Shown here one piece after another: positions 17,885 to 26,635 of a stretch of 56,462 bases of DNA. Position 1 is the stretch's first letter, and every line of letters starts with the position of its first letter. The DNA is taken from the NCBI GenBank assembly GCA_030527645.1, contig JAUNAJ010000016.1:1-56462 (forward strand), read 5' to 3'. The DNA comes from Lachnospiraceae bacterium. GTDB lineage: Bacteria > Bacillota > Clostridia > Lachnospirales > Lachnospiraceae. Made by a program: the position numbers and the translations under genes. Below the pieces are notes generated by a model. That model had not been told where the DNA came from. It ran no database searches and saw nothing but the letters and a program-made list of their open reading frames with translations.

Positions 17885-19204
17885 TTAGTGATACTCAGGC
17901 ATCCAGCTTCCGTGTGCATCGATCAGATCGTCCACCATATTTTTGATTTCATCGATGCTCAGCTCGCTTGCGGTATGAGGATCCAGCATTGCAGCCTGGT
18001 AGATAAAGGATTTCTTTCTTGTCCTTGCCGCTTCGATGGTCAGCAGCTGCACATTGATGTTAGTCATATTCATGGCTGCACACTGTACCGGAAGGGGTCC
18101 TACATGGCAGGGATGAACGCCGTATCCGTTTACCAGACAGGGGACTTCAACGCATGCCTCTGCAGGCAGATTAGAGATCAGTTGATCGCTGTTCAGCACA
18201 TTGCCTCCGATCTGATAAGGAGTTCCTGTTACAATGGCTTCCATGATCCTGGATGCATACTCATGGGAGCGTTCATGCTCTTTCACACCCTTCTCAAGGA
18301 TTTCCGCGTATTCTTTTTTCCATTTATCGATCTGGTCGATGCAGCGTCTTGGATATTCATCCAGTGGAATGTTGTAGCGATCAATCAGCTCCGGATATTT
18401 GTTCTTAATATAGAACATGTTGTATTCCGCATTGTGCTCGCTGGATTCTGTGCAGTAGTAGCCGAAGTTTCGAATATAGTCATAACGAACCTTATCCAGA
18501 CAGTCCGGATCGGACATTTTTTCCTCCACTCGCCGGAGGATTTCCGGATACAGGTCATTGCCTGCCTGATCCTGAATGCTGAGCAGCCAGGCCATGTGAT
18601 TAATGCCGGCAATCAGCTCTTTTCTTCCTTCCAGCCGATCCTCCATACCAAGCTCCGTCAGAAGTTTTTCGGAACAGACCTGTACACTGTGACAGAGACC
18701 GACCGTATTTACACCTGTATATCTCTGCATATAACCGGTCAGCATTGCCATAGGATTGGTGTAATTCAGAAACAGGGTATCAGGGCATACATCCTCCATG
18801 TCACGGGCAAACTCCTCCATCACCGGAATGGTGCGGAGGGCACGCATAATGCCGCCGATTCCCAGTGTGTCACCGATGGTCTGACGGAGCCCGTATTTCT
18901 TCGGAATCTCAAAATCCGTGATGGTGCAGGGATCGTAGCCGCCTACCTGAATGGAATTTACAACAAAATCAGCATTTCTCAAAGCATCCTTCCTGTTTTC
19001 GATACCCAGATAAGTGGTGATCTTGCCATATCCCCCTTTTGCAGTACGCATTGCTTCAAGAATTGTCTGACTTTCTCTCAGTCGGATCTCATCAATATCA
19101 TACAGTGCAAATTCACTGTCCCGAAGTGCCTCAGCACAAAGGCAGTCTCCCACAACATTTCTAGCAAAGACTGTACTGCCAGCTCCCATAATTGTAATCT
19201 TCAA
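17885..19204 (-). CDS. melA: GH4 alpha-galactosidase (MelA-like)
   Basis: A 439-residue NAD+- and Mn2+-dependent glycoside hydrolase of family 4. The N-terminal Rossmann motif GAGSTVFARN (7-16) binds NAD+. FLNYTNPMAM and GLCHSVQ carry the metal-binding Cys and His; the CHSV form is the one seen in alpha-galactosidases rather than the 6-phospho-glucosidases. GINHMAW is also conserved. Translation appears to begin at TTG 19204, since AAAGGAG lies about 9 nt upstream and the product then starts MKITIMGAG; the next ATG is five codons in, inside the cofactor strand. No transporter accompanies it. Specificity is inferred from the motif only. Confidence 0.88.
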   Translation of the reverse strand: MKITIMGAGSTVFARNVVGDCLCAEALRDSEFALYDIDEIRLRESQTILEAMRTAKGGYGKITTYLGIENRKDALRNADFVVNSIQVGGYDPCTITDFEIPKKYGLRQTIGDTLGIGGIMRALRTIPVMEEFARDMEDVCPDTLFLNYTNPMAMLTGYMQRYTGVNTVGLCHSVQVCSEKLLTELGMEDRLEGRKELIAGINHMAWLLSIQDQAGNDLYPEILRRVEEKMSDPDCLDKVRYDYIRNFGYYCTESSEHNAEYNMFYIKNKYPELIDRYNIPLDEYPRRCIDQIDKWKKEYAEILEKGVKEHERSHEYASRIMEAIVTGTPYQIGGNVLNSDQLISNLPAEACVEVPCLVNGYGVHPCHVGPLPVQCAAMNMTNINVQLLTIEAARTRKKSFIYQAAMLDPHTASELSIDEIKNMVDDLIDAHGSWMPEYH

Positions 19205-19344
19205 ATTTTCGTTCTCCTTTCTGTTTTTCTTAACTTAAGAGTAGCATAGTCAGCGGGAATTCGAAACAGATTTTCATCTATATTCCCTTGAAGACTGTAC
19301 AGTAACCCATGAAGAGTATCGACACAGAAGACAGATGGAGCGAG

Positions 19345-19373
19345 TTGACAAATCTGTAATAAATTGCTAAAAT
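19345..19373 (+). promoter_or_regulatory. near-consensus sigma-A promoter of the large RNA
   Basis: TTGACA (19345-19350), exactly 17 nt, then TAAAAT (19368-19373): 6/6 and 5/6 matches to consensus. The predicted start, about 19380, coincides with the first hairpin of the noncoding region. It is one of the strongest-looking promoters in the window and points away from the GH4 gene. Confidence 0.8.
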
Positions 19374-19378
19374 GCTTG

Positions 19379-20624
19379 CAATGTCGGAGGAAACTCCGGC
19401 ATTGAGGCTGATTTTCAGCTTCAAAGACGCGAGAAATATCTTCTTCCTGCGGAGCTCGCGAGTTTTCTCTGCTCGTAAAAAGAGATTTCGAAGGGTGTTC
19501 TGCCTGATCAGGCGGGATAGCCACAAAGCGTCACTGAGTACCGTAGAGCAATCGAAGGGAAAGGGAAACTCATCTGCGGATGCCAGAGTAATCGAAGCAG
19601 CCGGTAAAGCGAACCGGGCACGGCTAACGTGGCCGATTAGTGAAGAGATGAGCAGTCGGAACCGAAAGGATACGACTGAAGGTGCCTGACGGTGGATGAA
19701 GGTCCATCGGGACGAAGGAACGTGTTCCGTTAAAAGGGAACATGGGCCGGGAAGGTACGCGGCCTTGCGCAAGCTTGGCCAGCAAGAGAAGTGCGAACCG
19801 CGAAAGCGGCAAAAGCCATATCATTTCCGGACCTGTTTTCTCAGCTGAGAAGGTCATCGCTTCTGCAAGCATGACCTGACCCGCTTGAAGGCAGCTCCTG
19901 ATATGGAAACAGCACAAGGTGAGCGAAGAGCGAACCGACAACCTGGGGACGAAAGGAAACAGGTTGGGCATTATGGAGACATGGTGTCAAGTGCGCAAGC
20001 ACGGTGAGTAGGCTCTGCTGCGGCAGGGCGGAAAGCAAAGTCGTCTGATGAAATTTCGAGCAATCGGGATGGAGTGGAACGCCTGGAAACAGGAAAGAGG
20101 CGAGGCCGGTAGAGATGCCGGAGTGGTGTCTGGCAGAATGAAGAAGTAATGATGCATTCTGGAAGAAGGAACGTGGATCCAAAGGTTGCCGTTAACAGAC
20201 GGTATAAACCGGATGCATGGGACGAAGGGCACAGAGGATGTTAGGTACTCGACGGATGAGTGCTGAAAGATCTTCTAAGGAAAGCACGAGCGGAAGAAAT
20301 GAAGCGAAGGCCCACTGGTGAAAATCAGCGGGAAAACAGTGCAGACACAAAGCGGGCGCGATGTGTCAGTCCCTGTGATGGAGGAAGAGATGAATTCGTC
20401 ACTGCGGACTATCTGACTGAAAAGCCGGATAGTAGAAAGGGGCGGCAGGTACACGCTGTGTATCGGTAAACGCGAGACTCAAGTGGAGCATGAAAAAGCA
20501 AAGCAAGGGTCGAAGCTTCCCTGAGAGATCGGGGGAAGAAAAAGCGGTAGCTGCCGGAGGGTTTCCGGAAGCTATGAAAACAAAAAAAGGAGCTGCAGCA
20601 TTTCGTGTGCTGCAGCTCTTTTTT
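19379..20624 (+). ncRNA. very large structured noncoding RNA (about 1.25 kb), class unknown
   Basis: No plausible coding frame exists here on either strand, yet the DNA is full of nested inverted repeats and is bounded by a promoter and an intrinsic terminator. Hairpins with GNRA tetraloops include 19379-19404 (11 bp, GAAA), 19798-19809 (CCGC-GAAA-GCGG), 19991-20002 (GTGC-GCAA-GCAC) and 20092-20103 (CCTG-GAAA-CAGG). Others are 19939-19966 (CAACCTG/CAGGTTG) and a long-range pair CCATATCA (19816-19823) with TGATATGG (19899-19906) enclosing further stems. Abundant GAAA and A-rich internal loops suggest tertiary docking. Size and style recall the large ornate RNAs (OLE, ROOL, GOLLD), but I cannot match it to any. 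Part of it (GGATACGACTGA context) faintly recalls group II intron domain I, but no catalytic domain V or maturase was found. Confidence 0.65.
20590..20624 (+). terminator. intrinsic terminator of the large RNA
   Basis: GAGCTGCAGCA (20590-20600) pairs perfectly with TGCTGCAGCTC (20608-20618) across a 7-nt loop, followed by six T. An A-rich tract precedes the stem. Confidence 0.92.
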
Positions 20625-20715
20625 GCGCGAATAACGAGCCACGCAGACATGCTTGCATGTCCATATGGTGACTGTCGCGACAGCCGGAGAAACTCGCAAA
20701 GCGTGTTTCTCCGGC
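20625..20715. repeat. GCGCGAA-type intergenic hairpin repeat, copy 1
   Basis: This element shares its order of motifs with 51831-51945: GCGCGAAYAACGAGCCA, GACATG-CTTG-CATGTC hairpin, CTGTCGCGACAG palindrome, then a stem CCGGAGAAAC ... GTTTCTCCGG around GCAAAGCG. It begins directly after the T-run of the RNA terminator and lies between that RNA and the convergent phoR end, where its last stem may act as a phoR terminator. Short open frames across it on the minus strand are likely spurious. Confidence 0.75.
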
Positions 20716-20721
20716 TGCTGT

Positions 20722-22044
20722 TCAGAATGTAACGCGAATCATGGTTCCTCTTCCCGGTTCACTCTCCAGAGTGAGGGAAGCATCATGGAGTTCAACGATA
20801 TGCTTTACAATAGCAAGTCCCAGACCTGTGCCGCCTGTTCTTTTTGATCGGCTCTTGTCTACACGGTAGAAGCGCTCAAAGATTCGATCCTGCTGATCTC
20901 TGGGTATACCGATTCCATCGTCTTTAACGATCAGGACACCATGTTCATTCTCCTCGAGAACGGCAACATCCAGGTGACCGCCGGGATTATTATACCGGAT
21001 CGCATTTTCACAGAGATTCTGGATCAGCTCACGCATCATGGTCGGATTAGCCAGAACCTTACAGACTGTACCATTGTACCGAACAGCAATGTTCCGTTCA
21101 TCTGCCTGGATCTGCAGATCCTTCAGACAGGCTCTGGCAATTTTGTCCAGATCTACATCCTCTGCAGCAATGCCTCCCTCTGCAGTATCCAGTTCTGAAA
21201 GTCGGATGATGTCATTGATCAGTACCAGAAGACGACCGGCATTATTCCGGATCTCACGGGCAAAGTGCTCCGTCTGTTCCGCATCCGCCATATGGTTTTC
21301 GATAATTTCTGCATACCCGGATATGGCTGTCAGAGGAGTTTTCAGCTCGTGGGACACATTGGCAGTGAAATCCTGCCGTACCTTCGCAGCCATCAGGATA
21401 TTTTCGTGCTGGCTGCGTATGGTATCCACCAGTGGAACCAGCTCTTTATAGACCGGAGCCCGTGTGTGGTCATCCAGGTGCTCCACCACATCCTGTATGG
21501 GCTGGAGCAGCTGCCGGGTAAGAAAATGAGCCAGCAGGATACACAGGATCACTACTATAAACAGTACGGTGATGATCATGGGAAAACTGCTCAGGAACAC
21601 ATTCCAGATGCTTCTTGCGCCGATGGCTACACGCAGCACAGTACCGTCCTGCTGCAGCAGAGCATAATAAAAGTTTTTCTGGTTCATGGTATGAGAATTC
21701 CGGACAGTTTCCCCTTCCCCCTGAGTCAGTGCCTGCTGCACCTCCGGACGGTCCGAGTGATTTTCCATATCACCGATATCGATATCGTTGTCATACAGCA
21801 CCGTTCCGTCGGTGTCGATCCATGTGATTCGCAGATTATCGATTCCAAGCTTCAGGGAATCAGGATTGGTCTGCAGCTCCTGATAAAAGGACCGGGTAGA
21901 GGAAAGGGTCGTACCCATCATCTTCAGATCCTTCCTTACCTGATTCTGATAGATTCCATAGTAGACAAAGGTCATACAGATCGTAGTCAGTACAATGGCA
22001 AGAATCGCAATTTCTATCAGGCGCTGATTAATTTTGTTTTTCAT
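20722..22044 (-). CDS. phoR: phosphate-responsive sensor histidine kinase (PhoR-like)
   Basis: A 440-residue membrane sensor kinase that should phosphorylate the neighbouring response regulator. Transmembrane segments lie at about residues 9-30 and 152-172, flanking an extracytoplasmic sensor domain. A HAMP-like linker leads to the H box FTANVSHELKTPLTAISGY (His near residue 230). The ATPase domain follows, with NLCENAIRYN, VKDDGIGIP and GGTGLGLAIVKHIVEL. AAAGGA lies 7 nt before the start. It is the last gene of an nptA-phoP-phoR unit, separated from phoP by 109 bp. Assignment as Pho rather than another two-component system rests on the nptA partner. Confidence 0.85.
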   Translation of the reverse strand: MKNKINQRLIEIAILAIVLTTICMTFVYYGIYQNQVRKDLKMMGTTLSSTRSFYQELQTNPDSLKLGIDNLRITWIDTDGTVLYDNDIDIGDMENHSDRPEVQQALTQGEGETVRNSHTMNQKNFYYALLQQDGTVLRVAIGARSIWNVFLSSFPMIITVLFIVVILCILLAHFLTRQLLQPIQDVVEHLDDHTRAPVYKELVPLVDTIRSQHENILMAAKVRQDFTANVSHELKTPLTAISGYAEIIENHMADAEQTEHFAREIRNNAGRLLVLINDIIRLSELDTAEGGIAAEDVDLDKIARACLKDLQIQADERNIAVRYNGTVCKVLANPTMMRELIQNLCENAIRYNNPGGHLDVAVLEENEHGVLIVKDDGIGIPRDQQDRIFERFYRVDKSRSKRTGGTGLGLAIVKHIVELHDASLTLESEPGRGTMIRVTF

Positions 22045-22153
22045 GATTATATTCCTTTAACACAGGCAGGTAATCGGATTGGGCGACATCCGAAAGAAGG
22101 ATCAGACAGAGGCTTCAGAGACTTGATAATCGGCGAGCCGCCCGAGACCTGAT

Positions 22154-22822
22154 TTATTCAAGAACATACCCGACATTCCGGACGGTTTTGATCCGGACTG
22201 CTTCTGCCCCCAGCTTCTGCCGCAGAGTTTTGATGTGCATATCCACGGTTCTGGACTCACCCTCAAAATCTGTTCCCCAGACCTTTTGCATGATGACCTC
22301 TCTGGACAGCACGATCCCCTGATTCTGCATCAGCAGCTTCAGAAGCTCATACTCCTTGAAGGTCAGATCGACCTGCTCACCGGAAAGAAGAAGGATCCTG
22401 CGTTCATTGTCAATGGTGACGGTTCCGACAGACAGGGATTTTTCCTCGGTTTCCACAGATCGGCGCAGCAGGGCCTTTACCCGGGTGATCAGTTCAATGA
22501 TGGAAAATGGCTTTTTGATGTAGTCATCCGCACCGTCGTCCAGTCCCCGGATCATGTCCAGCTCTGTGGTTTTAGCTGTAACCATGATGATCGGCAGTCG
22601 TTTTGTTACAGACTGACGTCTCAGCCTGCGTACGATCTCATATCCGTTCTCATCCGGCAGCATGACATCCAGCACCACCAGATCTGGCAGCACATCCTCC
22701 AGTTTTCTGTAAAAATCCTTTGCATTTTCAAAGGAACAGACAATGTGGCCGCTGTTCCGCAGGGAGATTTCTTCAATCTCCCGGATACTCTCATCATCCT
22801 CTACAATATAGATCAATGCCAT
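22154..22822 (-). CDS. phoP: OmpR/PhoB-family response regulator
   Basis: A 222-residue regulator. The receiver domain (1-120) has the acidic pair DD near residues 9-10, phosphoacceptor Asp52 in VVLDVMLPDENG, Thr in MVTAKT and Lys in YIKKPFS. The C-terminal winged helix (about 125-222) ends with SRTVDMHIKTLRQKLG and VRNVGYVLE, as in PhoB/PhoP. It lies between nptA and phoR on the same strand and is the natural candidate to bind the TTTACA repeats upstream of nptA, which would make the unit autoregulated. Confidence 0.88.
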   Translation of the reverse strand: MALIYIVEDDESIREIEEISLRNSGHIVCSFENAKDFYRKLEDVLPDLVVLDVMLPDENGYEIVRRLRRQSVTKRLPIIMVTAKTTELDMIRGLDDGADDYIKKPFSIIELITRVKALLRRSVETEEKSLSVGTVTIDNERRILLLSGEQVDLTFKEYELLKLLMQNQGIVLSREVIMQKVWGTDFEGESRTVDMHIKTLRQKLGAEAVRIKTVRNVGYVLE

Positions 22823-22882
22823 AGCATGAATCTCCCCTTATTTTTTTCAGATTCCCTCACGGGCAGCAGTTCGCAAAGCTTG

Positions 22883-24679
22883 TTACACTCCACCTGTGAG
22901 CTGTAATTGTTTCGGCAGTGCATACGTCTTCTTATACTCCATATACTTCGTCAGATATGTGTCATCCGGACTGTCCTTCATATCATCCAGGTACTTATGA
23001 GTATCCAGCTTATCCTCGTGGATACGGAGGAGCCCGATGCCGATATTGGAGCAATGGTCGGCAATACGCTCCATATTGGTGAGCAGATCCTCAATATAGA
23101 CACCAAGCTCAATGGCGCAGCTGCCCTCTCGAAGCCGTTTCAGATGATGCCGCTTGATCCTGCTGTTCAGATCATCGATGACCTGCTCCAGAGGTTCAAT
23201 ATTTCTGGCAAGATCCAGATCCATATGAATAAATGCCTGCACGGTCATCTCCATTATAGCATCGATTGCCTGCTCGTATAAAGCAATCTCTGCAAGAGCC
23301 GCTTCAGAAAAGTGCAGGTTTTTCTGTTCAACAGCTTCTGCTGTTTCAGTCAGATTCACCGCATGATCCGAGATACGTTCAAAATTGCCGATACAATGCT
23401 CCAGGATCGCCAGTGTTTTCTTTCCATGATCGGAGATGGATTTTCCTTTCACCTGCATGATATAAGAACCGATCCGATCTTCATACCGGTCGATGGTATT
23501 TTCCCGCTGGATCACTTCAGTGACAGTTACATCGCTGAAGGAGGTACGATTTTTTATGGCAAGCCGGAGAGCACTCTGGGTTTCCAGAGCCATCTTCTCG
23601 GTTACCTCCTTGCTGATCTCCAGTGCGAAATCAGGACGATCCAGAAAGCGGGTATCCAGACGGCTGAAGATATCCGCTTCTTCTTCCGGTTCCTGCTTAT
23701 CATGATCCCGAACAGTGATTTCCGCAAGGTGAACCAGATGATCGGCAAAGGGGTACAGAAGCAGCACGGCGCCTACATTGAACAGACTGTGGATCACAGC
23801 AATTCCGCCGGCATTTGCGGCTTCATTCAGGAAGGAGAAGCCATCCACCATCCAGTTAAGAACATAGAATCCAATCAGGAAAACAGCCGTGCCGATCAGG
23901 TTAAAATACAGATGGATCATAGAAGCCCGTCTTGCATTTTTACTGCTGCCCACAGAGGAGAGCAGTGCTGTCACGCAGGTTCCGATATTCTGACCCATGA
24001 TCACGGGTACAGCCAGTCCGTAGCTGACAGAGCCGGTGACACAGAGTGCCTGCAGAATACCAACGGATGCGGAAGAACTCTGAATGGCAGCAGTCAGCAG
24101 CAGTCCTGTAAGCACACCCAGAACCGGATTTGTAAATTTAACAAGGATGCCTGTAAAAGCTTCATTTTCAGCCAGCGGTTTTACAGCTCCGCTCATGGTT
24201 TCCATTCCATACATCAGGACAGTGAAGCCCAGCAGGATCACACCGATATCCTTTTTTTTCGTGCTTTTGGAGCCCATCAGGAGAATGATTCCAATCAAAG
24301 CCAGAATCGGTGCAAAGGAGGAAGGCTTCAGCATTTTCAGAAACAGGTTGCTGCTCTCAATGCCGGTCAGGGACAGCAGCCAGGAGGTAACGGTGGTACC
24401 GATATTGGCGCCCATGATGATTCCGGCAGCCTGAGAGAGCTTCATGATACCGGAGTTTACAAAACCAACCACCATAACCGTTGCTGCAGAGGAACTTTGG
24501 ATCGCTCCTGTAACAACGGCACCCAGCAGTACCGCCAGGATTCTTTTAGAAGTCAGTTTTTCAAGAATTTTTTCCAGCCGTCCTCCTGACAGCTTCTCCA
24601 GACCGTCCCCCATGGTTTTCATTCCGTAGAGAAACATGGCAAGACCGCCGATCATCGTTAATAGTCCAAATACATCCAT
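22883..24679 (-). CDS. nptA: Na+/phosphate cotransporter with PhoU-like domain
   Basis: A 598-residue transporter of the NptA/YjbB (PNaS) family. Two inverted Na/Pi repeats contain the QSSSA(A/S) signatures: AIQSSSAATVMVVGFV near residue 60 and AAIQSSSASVGILQ near 200. Eight or so hydrophobic segments occupy residues 1-310. The cytoplasmic C-terminal third is a PhoU-like helical domain (for example EHCIGNFERISDHAVNLTE and NMERIADHCSNIGIGL). It should import phosphate with sodium, or export it, with PhoU modulating activity. First gene of the unit. Confidence 0.92.
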   Translation of the reverse strand: MDVFGLLTMIGGLAMFLYGMKTMGDGLEKLSGGRLEKILEKLTSKRILAVLLGAVVTGAIQSSSAATVMVVGFVNSGIMKLSQAAGIIMGANIGTTVTSWLLSLTGIESSNLFLKMLKPSSFAPILALIGIILLMGSKSTKKKDIGVILLGFTVLMYGMETMSGAVKPLAENEAFTGILVKFTNPVLGVLTGLLLTAAIQSSSASVGILQALCVTGSVSYGLAVPVIMGQNIGTCVTALLSSVGSSKNARRASMIHLYFNLIGTAVFLIGFYVLNWMVDGFSFLNEAANAGGIAVIHSLFNVGAVLLLYPFADHLVHLAEITVRDHDKQEPEEEADIFSRLDTRFLDRPDFALEISKEVTEKMALETQSALRLAIKNRTSFSDVTVTEVIQRENTIDRYEDRIGSYIMQVKGKSISDHGKKTLAILEHCIGNFERISDHAVNLTETAEAVEQKNLHFSEAALAEIALYEQAIDAIMEMTVQAFIHMDLDLARNIEPLEQVIDDLNSRIKRHHLKRLREGSCAIELGVYIEDLLTNMERIADHCSNIGIGLLRIHEDKLDTHKYLDDMKDSPDDTYLTKYMEYKKTYALPKQLQLTGGV

Positions 24680-24759
24680 ATAGAATCATTCCTTTCAAAT
24701 CGTATTCAGTCACAGTTTTCAAATCAATCTTTGTGCTGTGATAAAAAATACAACTGCCA

Positions 24760-24799
24760 TGTAAAGTCTGTTCTGTAAACAATGTAAAATCTATGTAAA
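24760..24799 (-). promoter_or_regulatory. candidate Pho box upstream of nptA
   Basis: Read on the minus strand there are four TTTACA words, at 24799-24794, 24788-24783, 24779-24774 and 24765-24760, spaced 11, 9 and 14 nt. Direct repeats of this kind about one helical turn apart are typical of PhoP/PhoB sites. They lie 80-120 bp upstream of nptA, the first gene of the phosphate unit. Confidence 0.6.
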
Positions 24800-24897
24800 A
24801 TATTCATCAGCGCCTGATCGGTCTGGCATATGTCCAGATCAGTACCTATATAGATGGGAAGGGCGGTGCCATTCCAAAACAGAATCCATAGCATAGA

Positions 24898-24951
24898 AAC
24901 GGGGACAGTGATTATGTGCTGCTTTCACAACACATAATCACTGTCCCCGTT
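24898..24951. repeat. REP-like 21-bp palindrome (GGGGACAGTG type)
   Basis: Arms 24898-24918 and 24931-24951 are perfect reverse complements around a 12-nt loop. The GGGGACAGTG/CACTGTCCCC core followed by GTTCCATGAC is the style of dispersed palindromes associated with REP-type transposases in Clostridia, though no such gene is here. The rest of the 24680-25055 gap contains the Pho box and otherwise nothing I recognise. Confidence 0.5.
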
Positions 24952-25055
24952 CCATGACACAACGCATCTCCATTGAAGAGACTTTTACCTCTATGGAAGG
25001 TGAAAAAACAATCATTTTCTCAGAGGGAGCCTCGCCCACTCAGGAGAATCCTCTA

Positions 25056-25991
25056 TTATTCCAGTCCGATCGTTTCATCCAGTCCCAGAAGAATGTTCAT
25101 ATTCTGCACAGCTGCACCGGAGGCACCCTTGCCAAGGTTGTCAAAAAGAGCTGTAATAGTCGTCTGTTCTTCATTGCCGCATACAGCAATCTCCAGACGG
25201 TTGGTGCCTGCCAGTGTGTTGGCATACAGTGTTCCCCGGGCTTCTTCGAATGGAAGTACCGTAACAAAATGTTCCTCTCCATAATATTCCTGCAGTCTCC
25301 GACAGATCTCTTTCGCAGAGGGCTGACCGTTCAGAAGCCGGTTCTGCAGCATGATAGTGCTGGCCATTCCTTTATAATAGTCATCCACCACAGGCAGGAA
25401 TACAGGAGGCTGGGTAAGACCGGTCATCTTTGTCATCTCAGGAATATGCTTGTGCTTCAGGGTCAGTCCGTAGATACCGGGAGCAGACAGCTGATCCGCT
25501 CTGCCGTCTGCTTCATAATCAGCGATCATTTTCTTGCCGCCGCCGGAATATCCGGTAAGGGAGAAGCAGGTCACCGGGTAATCCTTCGGCAAAATACCCA
25601 TGCGTACCAGCGGAGCAGTGACAGAGATCATTCCCGTAGCGTGACAGCCGGGATTGGCAATGCGTTTGCTCTCCCGGATCGCCTGGCGCTGCTCTTTTGA
25701 TAATTCAGGAAATCCATAGACCCAGTTCGGATCTGTTCTGTGAGCAGTAGAAGCGTCGATCACCCGAACCTCCGGATTTTCAATCAGTGAAACAGCTTCA
25801 ACAGCACCCGCATCCGGGAGGCAAAGGAAAACGATATCTGCATTGTTCAGAAATTTTCTGCGCTCCTCAATATCATGTCTTTTGTCCTCGTCGATTCTAA
25901 GCAGCTCCAGATCCTCTCTGGCTCCGATCCGCTCATAGATCTGAAGACCGGTGGTTCCGCTCTGCCCGTCGATGTATACTTTCTTTTTCAT
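25056..25991 (-). CDS. argC: N-acetyl-gamma-glutamyl-phosphate reductase
   Basis: Reduces N-acetylglutamyl phosphate to the semialdehyde with NADPH in arginine synthesis. At 311 residues it is the shorter (type 2) form. The cofactor loop IDGQSGTTGLQI (7-18) and the catalytic Cys116 in IANPGCHATG are present, as is the FSLTGYSGGGKKM segment. It stands alone: no argJ, argB or argD is adjacent, unlike the usual argCJBD cluster, so the rest of the pathway must be elsewhere. An AT-rich stretch upstream (26060-26110) could hold an ArgR site, but I could not define one. Confidence 0.93.
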   Translation of the reverse strand: MKKKVYIDGQSGTTGLQIYERIGAREDLELLRIDEDKRHDIEERRKFLNNADIVFLCLPDAGAVEAVSLIENPEVRVIDASTAHRTDPNWVYGFPELSKEQRQAIRESKRIANPGCHATGMISVTAPLVRMGILPKDYPVTCFSLTGYSGGGKKMIADYEADGRADQLSAPGIYGLTLKHKHIPEMTKMTGLTQPPVFLPVVDDYYKGMASTIMLQNRLLNGQPSAKEICRRLQEYYGEEHFVTVLPFEEARGTLYANTLAGTNRLEIAVCGNEEQTTITALFDNLGKGASGAAVQNMNILLGLDETIGLE

Positions 25992-26289
25992 AGGAAACCT
26001 GCTTTCTTTTTGTTTTTATCAAAGATTGTTTCTGCGGAGACAGGAATTCTGTGCCGACAGAAAATCTTTATGTAAGTATAACATACCTTGCTGAATAATA
26101 TGATAAAGAAAATATTATTAGGTGTGCTGCCGGTTCCTGTGAACTCATGTATTACATGAATTGCTGATCTGTAATTTCAAGTACAGTAAGATACTGTTAA
26201 GGTTGCAATCATTCTACGATTAGATCTCAGTGGTATGATTCCATCATAAGAACAACACAGACATGCAAAACAGAAAAGGAGAAAAACAA

Positions 26290-26454
26290 ATGAATAATGA
26301 AAAATTACAGACTGTAAAATTGAACGATGAGGATCTTGACAGATTGAACGGAGGTACCAGACCATTGAATCCAAGAATACATGATAACTTATTCGAAGAC
26401 CAGACCGAAAGCGAAGATTCTGCGAATGAGAACAACTCTTTAAAATTGTTCTGA
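26290..26454 (+). CDS. small double-glycine leader peptide (candidate bacteriocin or RiPP precursor)
   Basis: A 54-residue peptide. The start at 26290 follows AAAGGAG with 8-nt spacing. The first 20 residues end in LNDEDLDRLNGG, the classic leader (L..E.L..L.GG) cleaved by C39-peptidase ABC exporters. The remaining 34 residues, TRPLNPRIHDNLFEDQTESE onward, are strongly acidic and lack Cys, so no disulfide or thioether rings are expected. It is a single-gene unit with its own terminator. No exporter, peptidase, immunity or modification gene is within the window's neighbouring genes, so export must come from elsewhere. The function is unknown; a signalling peptide is as likely as a bacteriocin. 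Confidence 0.6.
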   Translation: MNNEKLQTVKLNDEDLDRLNGGTRPLNPRIHDNLFEDQTESEDSANENNSLKLF

Positions 26455-26569
26455 ATGATGATCTGTTAATTCTGGCAAAACATAGATAATGAATAATACA
26501 GATTAACAGCAAGTAATCAGATATCCTCGAACATCAGTCGCAGAGCTGATCGAACAGATCTGCTGAATC

Positions 26570-26613
26570 AAAAAGGTATCGAACGGACTTAGGTCTGAAC
26601 GATACCTTTTTTT
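26570..26613 (+). terminator. intrinsic terminator after the leader-peptide gene
   Basis: AAAGGTATCG pairs with CGATACCTTT across an 18-nt loop and is followed by a T-run. The stretch 26455-26569 before it shows no other feature. Confidence 0.85.
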
Positions 26614-26635
26614 ATGATACAGTGGATACTTCCTC

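Noticed and set aside
17888-19249. 453-codon + strand frame opposite the GH4 gene
   Set aside because: A shadow frame: the minus strand carries all GH4 motifs, and the + frame is Cys/His/Ile rich without domain features.
19624-20232. Overlapping minus-strand open frames of 81-115 codons across the large RNA
   Set aside because: They follow from stop-poor structured sequence, lack ribosome binding sites, are rich in Ser/Pro/Leu/Phe and show no family resemblance.
19379-20624. Group II intron, intact or degenerate
   Set aside because: A short stretch resembles domain I, but I found no maturase, no AGC...GTACGGTT domain V hairpin and no GTGYG 5' end. A consensus promoter at one end and an intrinsic terminator at the other argue for a standalone RNA. 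Kept as the main alternative.
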